Position numbers and translations under genes: made by a program. Below the pieces are notes generated by a model. It was not told the origin of the DNA. It did no database searches and saw only the letters and a list, made by a program, of their open reading frames with translations. 64,000 bases of DNA from Paenibacillus sp. AN1007 (lineage in GTDB: Bacteria > Bacillota > Bacilli > Paenibacillales > Paenibacillaceae). The stretch is taken from positions 2,567,501 through 2,631,500 of the forward strand of contig NZ_CP159992.1 of assembly GCF_040702995.1 (NCBI RefSeq). Direction: 5' to 3'. This document shows, in pieces, positions 1 to 8,126 of this stretch (position 1 is the first letter of the stretch; every line of letters starts with the position of its first letter).

Positions 1-119
1 GTGAAACACCAACCATCATGGTAGATCCGACCAATTACACGGTATCTGTGAATGGAGAAACATTACGCTGCCTTCCGGTTGACGAGCTTCCGATGGCACA
101 GCGTTATTTCTTGAGTTAG
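1..119 (+). CDS. ureC: Urease subunit alpha, C-terminal end (partial)
   Basis: The reading frame is open from base 3 to the TAG at 117-119 and gives 38 residues ending [10 protein letters not shown]. The C-terminus of urease alpha subunits is characteristically a DGE-x-L-x-C stretch followed by LPMAQRYF and one or two residues. Here [20 protein letters not shown] fits that pattern. Urease alpha carries the di-nickel site that hydrolyses urea to ammonia and carbamate; none of the metal ligands fall inside this fragment. A terminator follows and no accessory genes (ureE, F, G, D) come next, so if this is a ureABC operon it ends here, as in Bacillus subtilis. Only the tail is visible, so the call rests on a short but distinctive motif. 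Confidence 0.85.
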   Translation, partial: ETPTIMVDPTNYTVSVNGETLRCLPVDELPMAQRYFLS

Positions 120-190
120 ATTGCGGATTTTTGGAGTAAGAATGGAGATCGCTGCTGAAATCGTTCAATGGCTTACCTGATAAAATCCCT

Positions 191-215
191 CCACCCGCAT
201 AGCGGGTATTTTTTG
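191..215 (+). terminator. Rho-independent terminator after ureC
   Basis: ACCCGC (193-198) and GCGGGT (202-207) form a perfect 6-bp stem with a 3-base loop, followed by ATTTTTTG. It lies 74 bases after the ureC stop codon. Confidence 0.8.
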
Positions 216-262
216 TTTCGCGCGTTTCACGCACTCAACTGGCTAAAGCCATAATGAAGAAG

Positions 263-298
263 CCCAGCTGACATGAGCTGAGCTTTTTCTTGTTTTTT
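263..298 (+). terminator. Second hairpin with T-run before the SDR gene
   Basis: AAGCCCAGCT and AGCTGAGCTT pair around GACATG with one mismatch, followed by a T-rich run on the plus strand. It lies at the 3' end of the convergent minus-strand dehydrogenase gene. The T-run favours plus-strand termination (backup for ureC); activity in the minus direction is doubtful. Confidence 0.5.
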
Positions 299-318
299 TC
301 ACCGTACGCTCAAGAACA

Positions 319-1071
319 TCATCGAATAAAGCCGCCTTCGGAATGAAGAACCTGACCGGTGATCCATGCCCCAGCTTCACTAACGAGAAAATCAATGAGG
401 TTAGCTGCATCCTCGGGTGTTCCAATACGCCCTAGCGGGAATTGAGGTAAGAGAAAATCACGAATGGAGTCATCCATCCAGGTTGTATCTGTCGGCCCCG
501 GATTTACGGCATTTACTGTGATGTTCAATGGTGCAAGCTCACTCGACAACGACTTGGTGAAGGCGGAGATAGCCCCTTTCGTCGCAGCATATGCCAGTTC
601 TCCAGGCATGGGTGATATATCCTGTCCAGACGTCATGTTGATAATCCTGCCTGAGGTCAGCTTGGATTTTTCGAACTCACGGGCAAATAGTGTGCTTAAC
701 AGAAAAGTAGATCTCATATTAACGGCGTAGTGGTCGTCCATCAGTGCAGCGTCAAAGGACTTGTAGTCGGTATTGACACCATAAGCAGCATTATTGATCA
801 ATATGCAGGGAGTTCCCATCTCCTTCACTGCACTTGCATATACTTGCTGGGGTGCACAGCGATCTGAAAGATCGATCTCGATGGATGCACAGCGAACTCC
901 TGAATTTTCAATTTCCTGATGAAACGCAGTAATATATTCGGGATGAGCCTTCCAGTATGTGAAAAATATATCAACATCTCTGGAAGCCAGCTTACGGCAA
1001 AAGGCACTTCCCATATCCCTGGGGTCACTGGCACCCGTGATGATCGCAACTTTTCGTTGATTTTGTGTCAT
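319..1071 (-). CDS. Short-chain dehydrogenase/reductase (FabG-like SDR)
   Basis: About 250 residues, the classical SDR size. After the start come a Rossmann glycine-rich segment (ITGASDPRDMGSAFCRKL), the NNAAYG motif of the central sheet, the catalytic Ser region (NMTSG), the YAATK catalytic Tyr-x-x-x-Lys signature, and the NAVNPGPTDT loop after the active site. The family oxidises or reduces small alcohols/ketones with NAD(P)H in the cytoplasm; 3-oxoacyl-ACP reductase-like is the nearest general label but the substrate is not evident. The ATG at 1071 is chosen because AGAGG lies 7 bases upstream; an in-frame extension to 1089 has no ribosome site. The glycine motif has an inserted SDPRDM, as in enoyl-reductase-like and divergent SDRs. 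It is a single-gene unit converging on ureC. Confidence 0.85.
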   Translation of the reverse strand: MTQNQRKVAIITGASDPRDMGSAFCRKLASRDVDIFFTYWKAHPEYITAFHQEIENSGVRCASIEIDLSDRCAPQQVYASAVKEMGTPCILINNAAYGVNTDYKSFDAALMDDHYAVNMRSTFLLSTLFAREFEKSKLTSGRIINMTSGQDISPMPGELAYAATKGAISAFTKSLSSELAPLNITVNAVNPGPTDTTWMDDSIRDFLLPQFPLGRIGTPEDAANLIDFLVSEAGAWITGQVLHSEGGFIR

Positions 1072-1205
1072 CGTCCCACCTCTATTCATGAAGATAAATT
1101 AGCGCATTTCCTCATAATTATAGATGATAGAATGGATTAAACAACCCATGATGTTGAATACAAAGTCTCCTATGCAAACTATTGTGAAATGCAGCGGCCT
1201 CTGAC

Positions 1206-1565
1206 TTAGAAAGAATAGCGGAACAGACCGTAGTAAAGTGGGCCGAGTGTGATGATTAGGGTGGCGATCATCCACCATCTTCTCTTCCACATCGATATTT
1301 CTGGCATAATTTCTTCACCGTTGTGGTCCTTCAGGGACATTGCAAAAAATATTTCCCACAGTAAAGCTGCCAAAGTAATAACTTTCCAAGTGCCCGGATT
1401 TAGCATTTGAATCTGTTTGACGTATCCCAATAGTCCAATCCAGGTAACAACGGACACAACAAAATCGATTTTTCCGTGTCTTGATCTATACTTTCCTTTT
1501 AATAAATAACCGAGAGATGCTGTTCCGAGTAATCCAAGATAAATTGTCCATAACCAGTTGATCAT
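1206..1565 (-). CDS. Small four-helix membrane protein, unknown function
   Basis: About 119 residues with four hydrophobic stretches: roughly residues 2-20 (WLWTIYLGLLGTASLGYLL), 35-50, 60-75 and 95-112, separated by short basic loops (KGKYRSRHGK, KRR). The ATG at 1565 is chosen because AGAGGAAG lies a few bases upstream; the longer frame to 1592 would put that Shine-Dalgarno inside the gene. No family is recognised and no catalytic motif is visible, so it is left as a hypothetical integral membrane protein. It stands alone, 134 bases upstream of the SDR gene on the same strand; a weak co-transcription is possible but not shown. Confidence 0.65.
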   Translation of the reverse strand: MINWLWTIYLGLLGTASLGYLLKGKYRSRHGKIDFVVSVVTWIGLLGYVKQIQMLNPGTWKVITLAALLWEIFFAMSLKDHNGEEIMPEISMWKRRWWMIATLIITLGPLYYGLFRYSF

Positions 1566-1785
1566 ATAACTTCCTCTTTGTTGTCTAGACATTTAATTAT
1601 TTTTTGTTTGGCCTGCTCATACCCTGCTGCATTATAGGTGAAGCTTATCATTATGTATAGCGGAAAATGGTTCCAACACTAAACTCTGAGCAGTCTGTCT
1701 ATGCTGTTCGTTTATTCCAATAGGCACTTTAGTATGGTTTAATAGATCGTATTGATGAATTGCTTTTGTAAAGGGGGACCACCGT

Positions 1786-2548
1786 TTGATGAACTTATAT
1801 GGCGCTCATCATCATATTCTAGTGCATTCGGATGCCATTGATGCAGAGGCACACCAACATTCGTTTATCCAAGTCACACTTGCTTTGGAAAGTCCCTTAC
1901 AGATTGAAGTTCAGGAGCAGCATATAAGTACAGAAGGGATCGTGATTAACTCCAATACGGCTCATCTTTGCAGGGATCAGGTCAGCCCTTGTTATTACTT
2001 TTAATCGACAGCACGTCCAACATCGCAGCCGCATTCAAGCGATATATGAGCAGACAAGCATATGCCCATCTTCCTTCATTAAATAGTAAAGAAATCGCGG
2101 TATACATTAAAACACAGCTGCCCTCGGTTCATAATGCAGCAAGTTATGATTTGTTTTTGGAGAGACTCATGACTCTTTTAACCTGGACTACACTCAACCT
2201 CTGGTGACGGATCAACGAATCAGCGAATTGATTCAAGACATTAAAAATTGCACCGAGTCGGAGCACTCTATCCGTACTTATGCAGAAAAGTTTGGTCTAT
2301 CGAACAGCAGGCTTTCGCATCTGATTAAAGAGAATACAGGCATATCTCTTAGCGGTTATATGCTGTTACATAAACTGCACAAAGCATCCTATCTGATTTT
2401 CGAGGGAAAAAGCATTACAGAAGCAGCATTGGCGGCTGGATTTGATACCCCCTCCCATTTTGCCAATACGAGTAAGAAATTGCTCGGCATGACTGCCAAA
2501 GATATTCGGAAAGGCAGCGTGTTTTTGCAAGTTTCTTCCCTGTACTGA
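1786..2548 (+). pseudogene. AraC-family regulator broken by two frameshifts
   Basis: Three successive frames make one AraC-type regulator of about 250 residues. Residues from 1786/1789 to about 1970 give the sensory N-terminus (histidine-rich MNLYGAHHHILVHSD). From about 1970 the frame moves and continues GSGQPLLLLLIDSTSN. From about 2175 a third frame gives a helix-turn-helix pair: SIRTYAEKFGLSNSRLSHLIKE, then SITEAALAAGFDTPSHFANT, typical of AraC C-terminal domains. Both breaks are explained by loss of one base in a short homopolymer: one T in CATCTTTGCAG near 1962 and one A in TTTTAACC near 2173. A GTG at 2204 could start the DNA-binding half alone, overlapping the previous TGA. It is called a pseudogene, but a consensus error would look the same. 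Confidence 0.8.
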
Positions 2549-2577
2549 CGATACAATGACTGCAGGAGGAGCTCATC

Positions 2578-3351
2578 ATGATCCACTATCTCGAGCAGAC
2601 GAAATTATTAAATTATAACCATTCCGCCATTCAAGGCTTGATCCGCAGTCGTCAATGGAGTTCACTCTCTGTTAAGAATCAGATCCTCAGCGTTTATAAC
2701 TATGTTCGCGACGAAATAGAGTTTGGTTACAATCGCAGGGATGATATTCCGGCTTCAGAAGTGCTGCAGGACGTATATGGCCAGTGCAATACCAAAGGCA
2801 TTCTTTTTATGGCTCTATTGAGAGCTCTTGGAATTCCCTGCCGAATTCACGGGTTTACCATTCATAAGCAGCTGCAGAAGGGGGCGATGAACAGCTGGTA
2901 CTATCGACTTTCGCCGGATGAGATTATTCATAGCTGGATCGAAGTAATGTATAAAGGGGACTGGTTAAATATGGAGGTTTTTGTTTTGTTTTGTTTTGTT
3001 ATCGATCTCCCTTATCTGAACAAACTTCAGCAAAAGTTTAAACCGTGTTCCGGTTCTTTCTGCGGTTACGGTGTTGCGACTGACGATGTTCAGAATCCAG
3101 CTGTCTTTTGGGATGAAAATGACACCTATGTGCAGAAACCAAACAAAAATACGGAACGATTCAGCAAATTCTCTGTTTCGTTCCGTGTGAAAGTTCGTAT
3201 TAATCCATGTTTACAGGCTCGATCACTTCGAATAAAAATGGATTACCGTTTAAATATTCTCTTATGTATGCTTGGGCATATTTTTGTTCATCGATTAAAC
3301 TGGCTGTTTCTCTTGGGTCAGATGCTTGATGACAGTAATTCTCGATCATGA
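2578..3351 (+). CDS. Transglutaminase-like protein with a disrupted 3' end
   Basis: Residues about 45-185 match a transglutaminase/cysteine-protease-like core: VYGQCNTKGILFMALLRALGIPCR carries the active-site Cys, and IIHSWIEVMYKGDWLNME the His region. AGGAGGAG precedes the ATG. Two things are odd. First, a (TTTTG)4 tract at 2979-3000 encodes FVLFCFV where the family normally has a short link to the next strand. Second, after TYVQK (about 3138) the sequence becomes family-unlike, runs through the terminator of the opposite gene and ends antisense to its coding region (overlap 3200-3351). The family's usual C-terminal segment appears to have been replaced, so the product may be non-functional. 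It starts 29 bases after the broken AraC gene and may once have been its operon partner. Confidence 0.6.
   Translation: MIHYLEQTKLLNYNHSAIQGLIRSRQWSSLSVKNQILSVYNYVRDEIEFGYNRRDDIPASEVLQDVYGQCNTKGILFMALLRALGIPCRIHGFTIHKQLQKGAMNSWYYRLSPDEIIHSWIEVMYKGDWLNMEVFVLFCFVIDLPYLNKLQQKFKPCSGSFCGYGVATDDVQNPAVFWDENDTYVQKPNKNTERFSKFSVSFRVKVRINPCLQARSLRIKMDYRLNILLCMLGHIFVHRLNWLFLLGQMLDDSNSRS
2979..3000 (+). repeat. Pentanucleotide tandem repeat (TTTTG)4
   Basis: Four exact TTTTG units at 2979-2998 followed by TT, inside the transglutaminase-like reading frame. Gain or loss of one unit shifts the frame; three units keep it. Confidence 0.9.
3139..3190 (-). terminator. Terminator of the APH-fold kinase gene
   Basis: ACGGAACGA (3151-3159) and TCGTTCCGT (3178-3186) are perfect 9-bp arms. 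Read on the minus strand the stem is followed by ATTTTTGTTTGG. It lies about 14 bases past the kinase stop codon. Confidence 0.75.
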
Positions 3352-4219
3352 TCATAATGAAAAAACATTCCAGATCCCGAGTATAGTCCGTTTCCAACTT
3401 CCTACTACGCTCATAACCTTGGATAAGCATCCATCGATGTTTTGGCCAAAGCTCCAACATGGTGCCTGCCATATCGTATAGATAATATCCGTACCCACAT
3501 CTTCCAAAATCAATCGGATAAGGCTGATTATCGTTAAAAACCATGTTTCCGGTATGTAAATCAGCATGAATGAGCCCATAGTTATGTTCACTTGGACGCA
3601 TAGTTGTAAGTTGGGATACAACCTTCTCAGCTGCATCTTGATACAACTTCCATGCCTCTTCGGATAAAAAATGTTCATGGCAACGTTCCAACTTAGCTAG
3701 TTCACGTTTAAAACTTTCTACTCCCCAAGTAGGTCTTACAAAATCAGAAGGTGGATTGAAGTCCTTTGCTGCTTCATGGAGCCTGCTTATTAATACACCC
3801 ATATGATATGCATGACTATCCGTAAATTCACCTTTTGCTTTTTCACCCTCGATCCACCGCATCATCGTTACATAAGGACGTCTATATCCTATATCTGTTT
3901 CGATGTCCAATACATAAACACCATCACAACTTGGTATCCCTTCGGGTACATTTAGATCTTTCGATTTGTTCAGTGCTTGTAACAGCAGGAGCTCCGAACG
4001 AATTTCCTCTCTGCTCAATCGGTCCGAATGAATGCGAAGTAAATAATGGTCAAGGGTACTGGTTTCAATTTTATACGTGATCGAATCAGATAGTTGTATA
4101 AACTCGATTTTATCCCACTCTATGTCATACTGTTGAATTGCTGATAAAGCAGCTTTCCTTGCTCGGATGAATAACGCCCGCCGTTCTTCATCCGTATCAA
4201 ATCTAAAAAAATCTTTCAT
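3200..4219 (-). CDS. APH/choline-kinase-fold phosphotransferase
   Basis: 339 residues of the aminoglycoside phosphotransferase fold. The catalytic loop is HADLHTGNMVF (Asp base and Asn) and the metal-binding DFG-like motif is PIDFGRCGYG, with the expected spacing. The N-lobe carries TYKIETSTLDHYLLRIH, in which a strand Lys/Arg would contact ATP. Members phosphorylate aminoglycosides, homoserine, choline or other small hydroxylated molecules, or act on spore-coat proteins (CotS-like); nothing here identifies the substrate. The ATG at 4219 has AGGGGGAT immediately upstream. It is monocistronic, with its own terminator at 3151-3186, and its 3' end overlaps the aberrant tail of the transglutaminase-like frame on the other strand. 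Confidence 0.8.
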   Translation of the reverse strand: MKDFFRFDTDEERRALFIRARKAALSAIQQYDIEWDKIEFIQLSDSITYKIETSTLDHYLLRIHSDRLSREEIRSELLLLQALNKSKDLNVPEGIPSCDGVYVLDIETDIGYRRPYVTMMRWIEGEKAKGEFTDSHAYHMGVLISRLHEAAKDFNPPSDFVRPTWGVESFKRELAKLERCHEHFLSEEAWKLYQDAAEKVVSQLTTMRPSEHNYGLIHADLHTGNMVFNDNQPYPIDFGRCGYGYYLYDMAGTMLELWPKHRWMLIQGYERSRKLETDYTRDLECFFIMIMIENYCHQASDPRETASLIDEQKYAQAYIREYLNGNPFLFEVIEPVNMD

Positions 4220-4390
4220 TTGCTATCCCCCTGCAATGTTCATGAAGTAAATCAACTACTTCTCTTATAAGTTATTGTAACGATCGTAAAATCTTAATAA
4301 TATGTAATAAACAATTTAAACTATGCTGTACACAAAAAAAGTCTTATACCTAATAAACAATAAAATATGTTATTAGCTAGCATTTGCATG

Positions 4391-4436
4391 AGCACAAAAA
4401 GCGGAACGAAGCGTCACCTAGCGATGCCTCGTTCCA
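4391..4436 (-). terminator. Terminator of the glycoamylase-like gene
   Basis: GGAACGAAGC (4403-4412) pairs with GCCTCGTTCC (4426-4435) with one mismatch; on the minus strand the stem is followed by GCTTTTTGTG. The outer GGAACGA arm is the same as in the terminator at 3151-3186. Confidence 0.7.
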
Positions 4437-4448
4437 TTTGAATCGGGT

Positions 4449-5801
4449 CTACTGAATCGAAAATACTTCTTTTTTCAATAATGCTTCTGGTTTCTGACCG
4501 ATCGGATCACTGTGGAAGTAATCACGGATTACACCGTCATGCAGATAGTTGGCGATGGACACCATAATCATGCCTTGATCCAGTGCCAGATAAGCTTTGG
4601 CCACTTCTTTGGTCTCCAGATTGATGGAGTCATATAAGCCGTATTTGCCCATCATGTTTAACTTCTTCAATGTTTTGATGTTTTTGCGTGCCTCTTCAGG
4701 CACATAATCCAGAGCAAGGAACGTGGCGTGAGCAGTCACCGTTGCCCCATCCTTATAACCCGAGATACCGAGCGGTGTCGCTGCGAACTCACTATATCCG
4801 GTAGGTGTTGCAGACGGGGAGAATCCCCAGGCAGCATACCCTTTTTCTTCGGCATATTCAATCTGCAGCTGGGCATGACGTTTGTTGTTTAATCCTAAAG
4901 CTTGCGTACCCAAGTCTTTTTCATTGATTACCAGACCCGGCATCAGTCCTTCAAACATGCTGCCGCCCCAACTAGGGACAAACTTTTTACCTTTATACTT
5001 ATAACTTCCTTCGAAAACATCGACCCCATCATAGTTCACTGTGTGACCCTGCGGAATCTGAGACTGCCAATCCCATTCAAGAGGCATCGTCCGGTACATC
5101 TTCCACCAATGCTCCTGAGGAACATCCCCCTTGCCGATCGCAATGTAACTTGCTACACGTGGTTCCGTATAGAAAGTGCCGTAGTGATGCTCTGTCAAAG
5201 CACCTTTAGCGGCATCATAACCGCCATGGAATTGCCCCACTTCCGGATCGTACAGCGTTGTATAGTTCATCTGGTTGACGAGTGCACTGGTCTGTTCATT
5301 CAATTCTTTATGAGCCTGACCAACCACGATCAGTCCCGCGGATAACCAGCCGTTATCGACTTGTGATATAAATTGCCCCCAATCTTTTTTGACGGAACCA
5401 TCGTCCGTGTTGTACCAGTTGTAATAAAGTCCATTCCATTTATCCATCTTCTCCAGCGTGTTTAGTGTTGTTTTCAAACGGGATACGGCTTCTTTCTTCG
5501 AAAGGAGTCCCATCTGCTCTGCGGAGACGGTACTCATCATATACATCGCAATGTTTGTTGGCGAGGTGCGCTTGGCTTCTTCGATCCCCTTCTCCTTCAT
5601 TCGGACCTCATCATACGTCAATCCGGTTTTTGGATCGGTAAAGTCTTCAAAGTACTTGTACGTTTTTTTGGCAACCGCTTTCAATTCTGGTTTGAAGCCC
5701 GTCAGCTTGCCTGAATCATGTGCCGATATAACAGGAGTGAAAGCTGTACTGGCAAACAAACAAAAAGTTAAAATGAGTCCTAACCTTTTTACAATATTCA
5801 T
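4449..5801 (-). CDS. Secreted glycoamylase-like glycoside hydrolase (GH144-related)
   Basis: 450 residues with a signal peptide (MNIVKRLGLILTFCLFASTAF, likely cleavage after VISA near residue 27). The mature part is an alpha/alpha-barrel of the 'glucoamylase-like' domain type: NGLYYNWYNTDDG, VDNGWLSAGLIV, PSWGGSMFEGLMPGLV and GYAAWGFSPSATPTGY are the aromatic/acidic loops typical of that family, which includes GH144 endo-beta-1,2-glucanases and domains of cyclic beta-1,2-glucan synthases. By family it should hydrolyse an extracellular glucan; the linkage is not proven. The ATG has AAAGGAG upstream. Two GAAACGTTTC palindromes lie upstream, the nearer one between promoter and start, so LacI-family repression is likely. 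It is a single gene with its own terminator. Confidence 0.75.
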   Translation of the reverse strand: MNIVKRLGLILTFCLFASTAFTPVISAHDSGKLTGFKPELKAVAKKTYKYFEDFTDPKTGLTYDEVRMKEKGIEEAKRTSPTNIAMYMMSTVSAEQMGLLSKKEAVSRLKTTLNTLEKMDKWNGLYYNWYNTDDGSVKKDWGQFISQVDNGWLSAGLIVVGQAHKELNEQTSALVNQMNYTTLYDPEVGQFHGGYDAAKGALTEHHYGTFYTEPRVASYIAIGKGDVPQEHWWKMYRTMPLEWDWQSQIPQGHTVNYDGVDVFEGSYKYKGKKFVPSWGGSMFEGLMPGLVINEKDLGTQALGLNNKRHAQLQIEYAEEKGYAAWGFSPSATPTGYSEFAATPLGISGYKDGATVTAHATFLALDYVPEEARKNIKTLKKLNMMGKYGLYDSINLETKEVAKAYLALDQGMIMVSIANYLHDGVIRDYFHSDPIGQKPEALLKKEVFSIQ

Positions 5802-5827
5802 CTCTTTTCTCCTTTCAAAATCGAATT

Positions 5828-5839
5828 CGAAACGTTTCG
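5828..5839. promoter_or_regulatory. LacI-family operator-like palindrome
   Basis: CGAAACGTTTCG is a perfect 12-bp palindrome with the central CG typical of LacI-family operators. It lies 27 bases upstream of the glycoamylase-like ATG, next to a possible TATCAT -10 on the minus strand. It does not match the CcpA cre consensus outside the core. Confidence 0.65.
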
Positions 5840-5938
5840 TATTTTATGATAGCATGACTGTGCATATTTGGTAAATAATAAAATGAAAACCCTTACTTTA
5901 AAAGAGTGATGGCGATTTTCAAAAAAATGATCAAGATT

Positions 5939-5950
5939 CGAAACGTTTCA
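5939..5950. promoter_or_regulatory. Second LacI-family operator-like site
   Basis: CGAAACGTTTCA shares 11 of 12 bases with the palindrome at 5828 and lies 111 bp away, a distance that would suit DNA looping between two repressor-bound sites. The 322-base gap 5802-6123 otherwise holds only the GH43 terminator and no convincing gene. Confidence 0.6.
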
Positions 5951-6000
5951 TAATATGATCTTCGTAATGATCCATTTATTCGTAATTATATTTCATATCA

Positions 6001-6028
6001 AAAAAGCCGCTGATTTCAGCGGCTTTCA
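6001..6028 (-). terminator. Terminator downstream of the tandem GH43 gene
   Basis: AAAGCCGCTGA and TCAGCGGCTTT are perfect 11-bp arms (6003-6026) with a 2-base centre; on the minus strand the stem ends in a T-run (CTTTTTTGAT). Confidence 0.8.
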
Positions 6029-6123
6029 TTGAATATAACTTCAAAGTAAATTTATAGCGAAACAGTATGCGTCCTACTCATACCGTTGAACGGAACTAAT
6101 TTCCCTCTAACGGTCAACTGTTT

Positions 6124-7938
6124 TCACAAAACAACAGGCTTCATCAGCCCGTCCTCTCCAAAAAAGATCGGATCAATACACACTTCCCGGTGATATCCTT
6201 TGCCGGTAGAGAAACGGGACAGCGGCGTCACAAAGCGATGATAGGCTATATGATACTGATCCGTCCGAGGATCATGAATAATACAGTGATGGCCTGTTCC
6301 GAGCATGCCTTTTGTCACATTTTTGCTTAAAACCGTGTAGTGATAGGTAACTGGGCCGTACAAGCTTTCCGAGGTACCATAATTCACATGATAATCTTCA
6401 CTTCCGGTATCATCACAGGACCATGTGAAGTGATACAGCTCATCACGTTTTAACACCGTTACAGCCTCTCTGAACTCATGCAGTCCTTCCAGATTTCTCA
6501 TCGTTTCTTCGCGCACATGGATCATATCTTCATCAAGTTCCACAATCGCTGCATGCCCGTTCCCAAACAAGAGGTACATGCTCCCATCCTGCTCGGCATA
6601 GATTGAAGGGTCGATCGCCTGGCCCATCGTGATGCCAAGACGTCTTAGTTGGTCCATCGTTATTAAAGGCTGCGGCTCAGCAAGAAAAGGACCGGTTGGC
6701 GAATCGGCAGTGGCGACACCAATTGCACTTTCCTGGTTGGGCATCTTACCGCAGAAATAATAGTAATACTTGTTGTTCCGGCTGGCGATTGCTGGTGCCC
6801 ACGCGTTTCCGATGGCCCAAGGTACATCATCCGATGCCAGATCAAGAATCACTCCTTCGTCCTGCCAATATCGCAGATCACTGGAGGAGAAAACCTTAAA
6901 CTGTGTGCCAGACCAGCTCTCAAAACCATCGGTGGTAGGAACCATGTAATAGCGATCGCCGAATTTCGCCACATCGGGGTCCGCATACTGACCAGCCAGT
7001 ACTTGATGCCCATCTCCGTAAGCTGTCAGCAGGCGGCTGCATTCTTCCACGGTGATTGGCAGGACACTGCCATGCCGCTTGTGCGCCGCACCCATATCAA
7101 ACTCATCATCTGGAACCATTCGGAAATCTCCACTGTCCAGACTGCTTGTCAGCAGTGGAAGATAGCCCTTCCCTTCTGCGAAACGGTCGACGATCAGGCA
7201 CCACTCTTCCCGATCATTGAATTTAAAGATCTGAGGGCCTTCAACTCCCAGCAGCGCTTCCAGCACAGGGGCATGGAGTGGTACGAACGCATCCTTATCC
7301 AGTGAACTCCCTTTTTCGACGCGAATATTTTTGGTTGTTTCATCTTTGGAATAGCGATAATACGAACCGCAAGAAGCAAGAATCGTTGTATCAATGATAT
7401 GATTTTCCCGTTCTATGTACTTTTCCGCTGGAGTAAAGGTGCGGAAGTCCTTGGTACGTGCACTGTATATTTTTTGCTTGCGTTCAGATTCATGCGCTTC
7501 CTGTGTGGCAGAAGCCCAGAATACAAGAAACTCGTCTGTTTTTTCATCATAGACGGCTTCAGGAGCCCACACACATCCTGCTCCCTCAACGCCAACCGTA
7601 ACGGTCCAAGGCGAAGACCATGTGATGAGATCGCTGGATTCCCAGACAACAATGTCCCGGCTGCCTGCATGAACCGCCGTATCCCAGCCTTTACCGTTGG
7701 CTATTCGCAGATCGGTAGCCATCAGATAAAACTTGTTTTCCCGAACAGAACGAATGAGAAACGGGTCGCGTACACCCTGCTCACCAAGATTCGAACGCAG
7801 TACGGGTCTGCCCCCATTCAGGTCCTTCCAATGCAGACCATCCTCGCTGTATGAGAAGTAAATCTGCTCTCCGTCCGACTGTTCCCCGATAAAATGCACA
7901 AAAAGATATCCTGCATAAGTTGTGTCTGTATTTAACAA
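6124..7938 (-). CDS. Tandem two-domain GH43 glycoside hydrolase
   Basis: About 604 residues made of two five-bladed beta-propeller halves. The first (about 1-310) shows GEQGVRDPFLIRS, with the Asp expected for the GH43 base, and GCVWAPEAVYDEK. The second (about 320-600) shows QYADPDVAKFGDRYYMVPT, NAWAPAIASRNNKYYYYF and a final IIHDPRTDQYHIAYHR block. GH43 enzymes are inverting beta-xylosidases, alpha-L-arabinofuranosidases or related exo-enzymes. There is no signal peptide, so it should act on imported oligosaccharides in the cytoplasm. The start is probably TTG at 7938, with AGGGAGG 9 bases upstream; a GTG further upstream at 7962 would place that site inside the gene. A cre-like site lies upstream. 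The first half may be non-catalytic. Confidence 0.8.
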   Translation of the reverse strand: MLNTDTTYAGYLFVHFIGEQSDGEQIYFSYSEDGLHWKDLNGGRPVLRSNLGEQGVRDPFLIRSVRENKFYLMATDLRIANGKGWDTAVHAGSRDIVVWESSDLITWSSPWTVTVGVEGAGCVWAPEAVYDEKTDEFLVFWASATQEAHESERKQKIYSARTKDFRTFTPAEKYIERENHIIDTTILASCGSYYRYSKDETTKNIRVEKGSSLDKDAFVPLHAPVLEALLGVEGPQIFKFNDREEWCLIVDRFAEGKGYLPLLTSSLDSGDFRMVPDDEFDMGAAHKRHGSVLPITVEECSRLLTAYGDGHQVLAGQYADPDVAKFGDRYYMVPTTDGFESWSGTQFKVFSSSDLRYWQDEGVILDLASDDVPWAIGNAWAPAIASRNNKYYYYFCGKMPNQESAIGVATADSPTGPFLAEPQPLITMDQLRRLGITMGQAIDPSIYAEQDGSMYLLFGNGHAAIVELDEDMIHVREETMRNLEGLHEFREAVTVLKRDELYHFTWSCDDTGSEDYHVNYGTSESLYGPVTYHYTVLSKNVTKGMLGTGHHCIIHDPRTDQYHIAYHRFVTPLSRFSTGKGYHREVCIDPIFFGEDGLMKPVVL

Positions 7939-7985
7939 AATCAAGAACCTCCCTGCAATCACTTAATAATCAATTCCACAAAAAA

Positions 7986-8000
7986 AGAAAGCGCTTAACT
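7986..8000. promoter_or_regulatory. cre-like catabolite repression site
   Basis: AGAAAGCGCTTAACT contains the AAAGCGCTT core of CcpA cre elements but misses the outer TG and CA bases. It is 48-62 bases upstream of the GH43 start. Confidence 0.45.
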
Positions 8001-8126
8001 TAACTTGTATCATACTTCAAATCTACCAAAAGGAGTAGGGAAATTTGCTGCTGCTCGCATTTACCACTTCAACATCTTCATATACAATGGTATAGCTGTA
8101 TAGTTAAGTGAAACGGAGGCTTTCTT

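Noticed and set aside
2979..3000. CRISPR-like or satellite repeat
   Set aside because: The units are only 5 bases with no spacers; it is a simple sequence repeat.
3151..4435. GGAACGA arms in two neighbouring hairpins as a mobile repeat
   Set aside because: Only the 7-base arms are shared and both are well placed as terminators, so chance or local duplication suffices.
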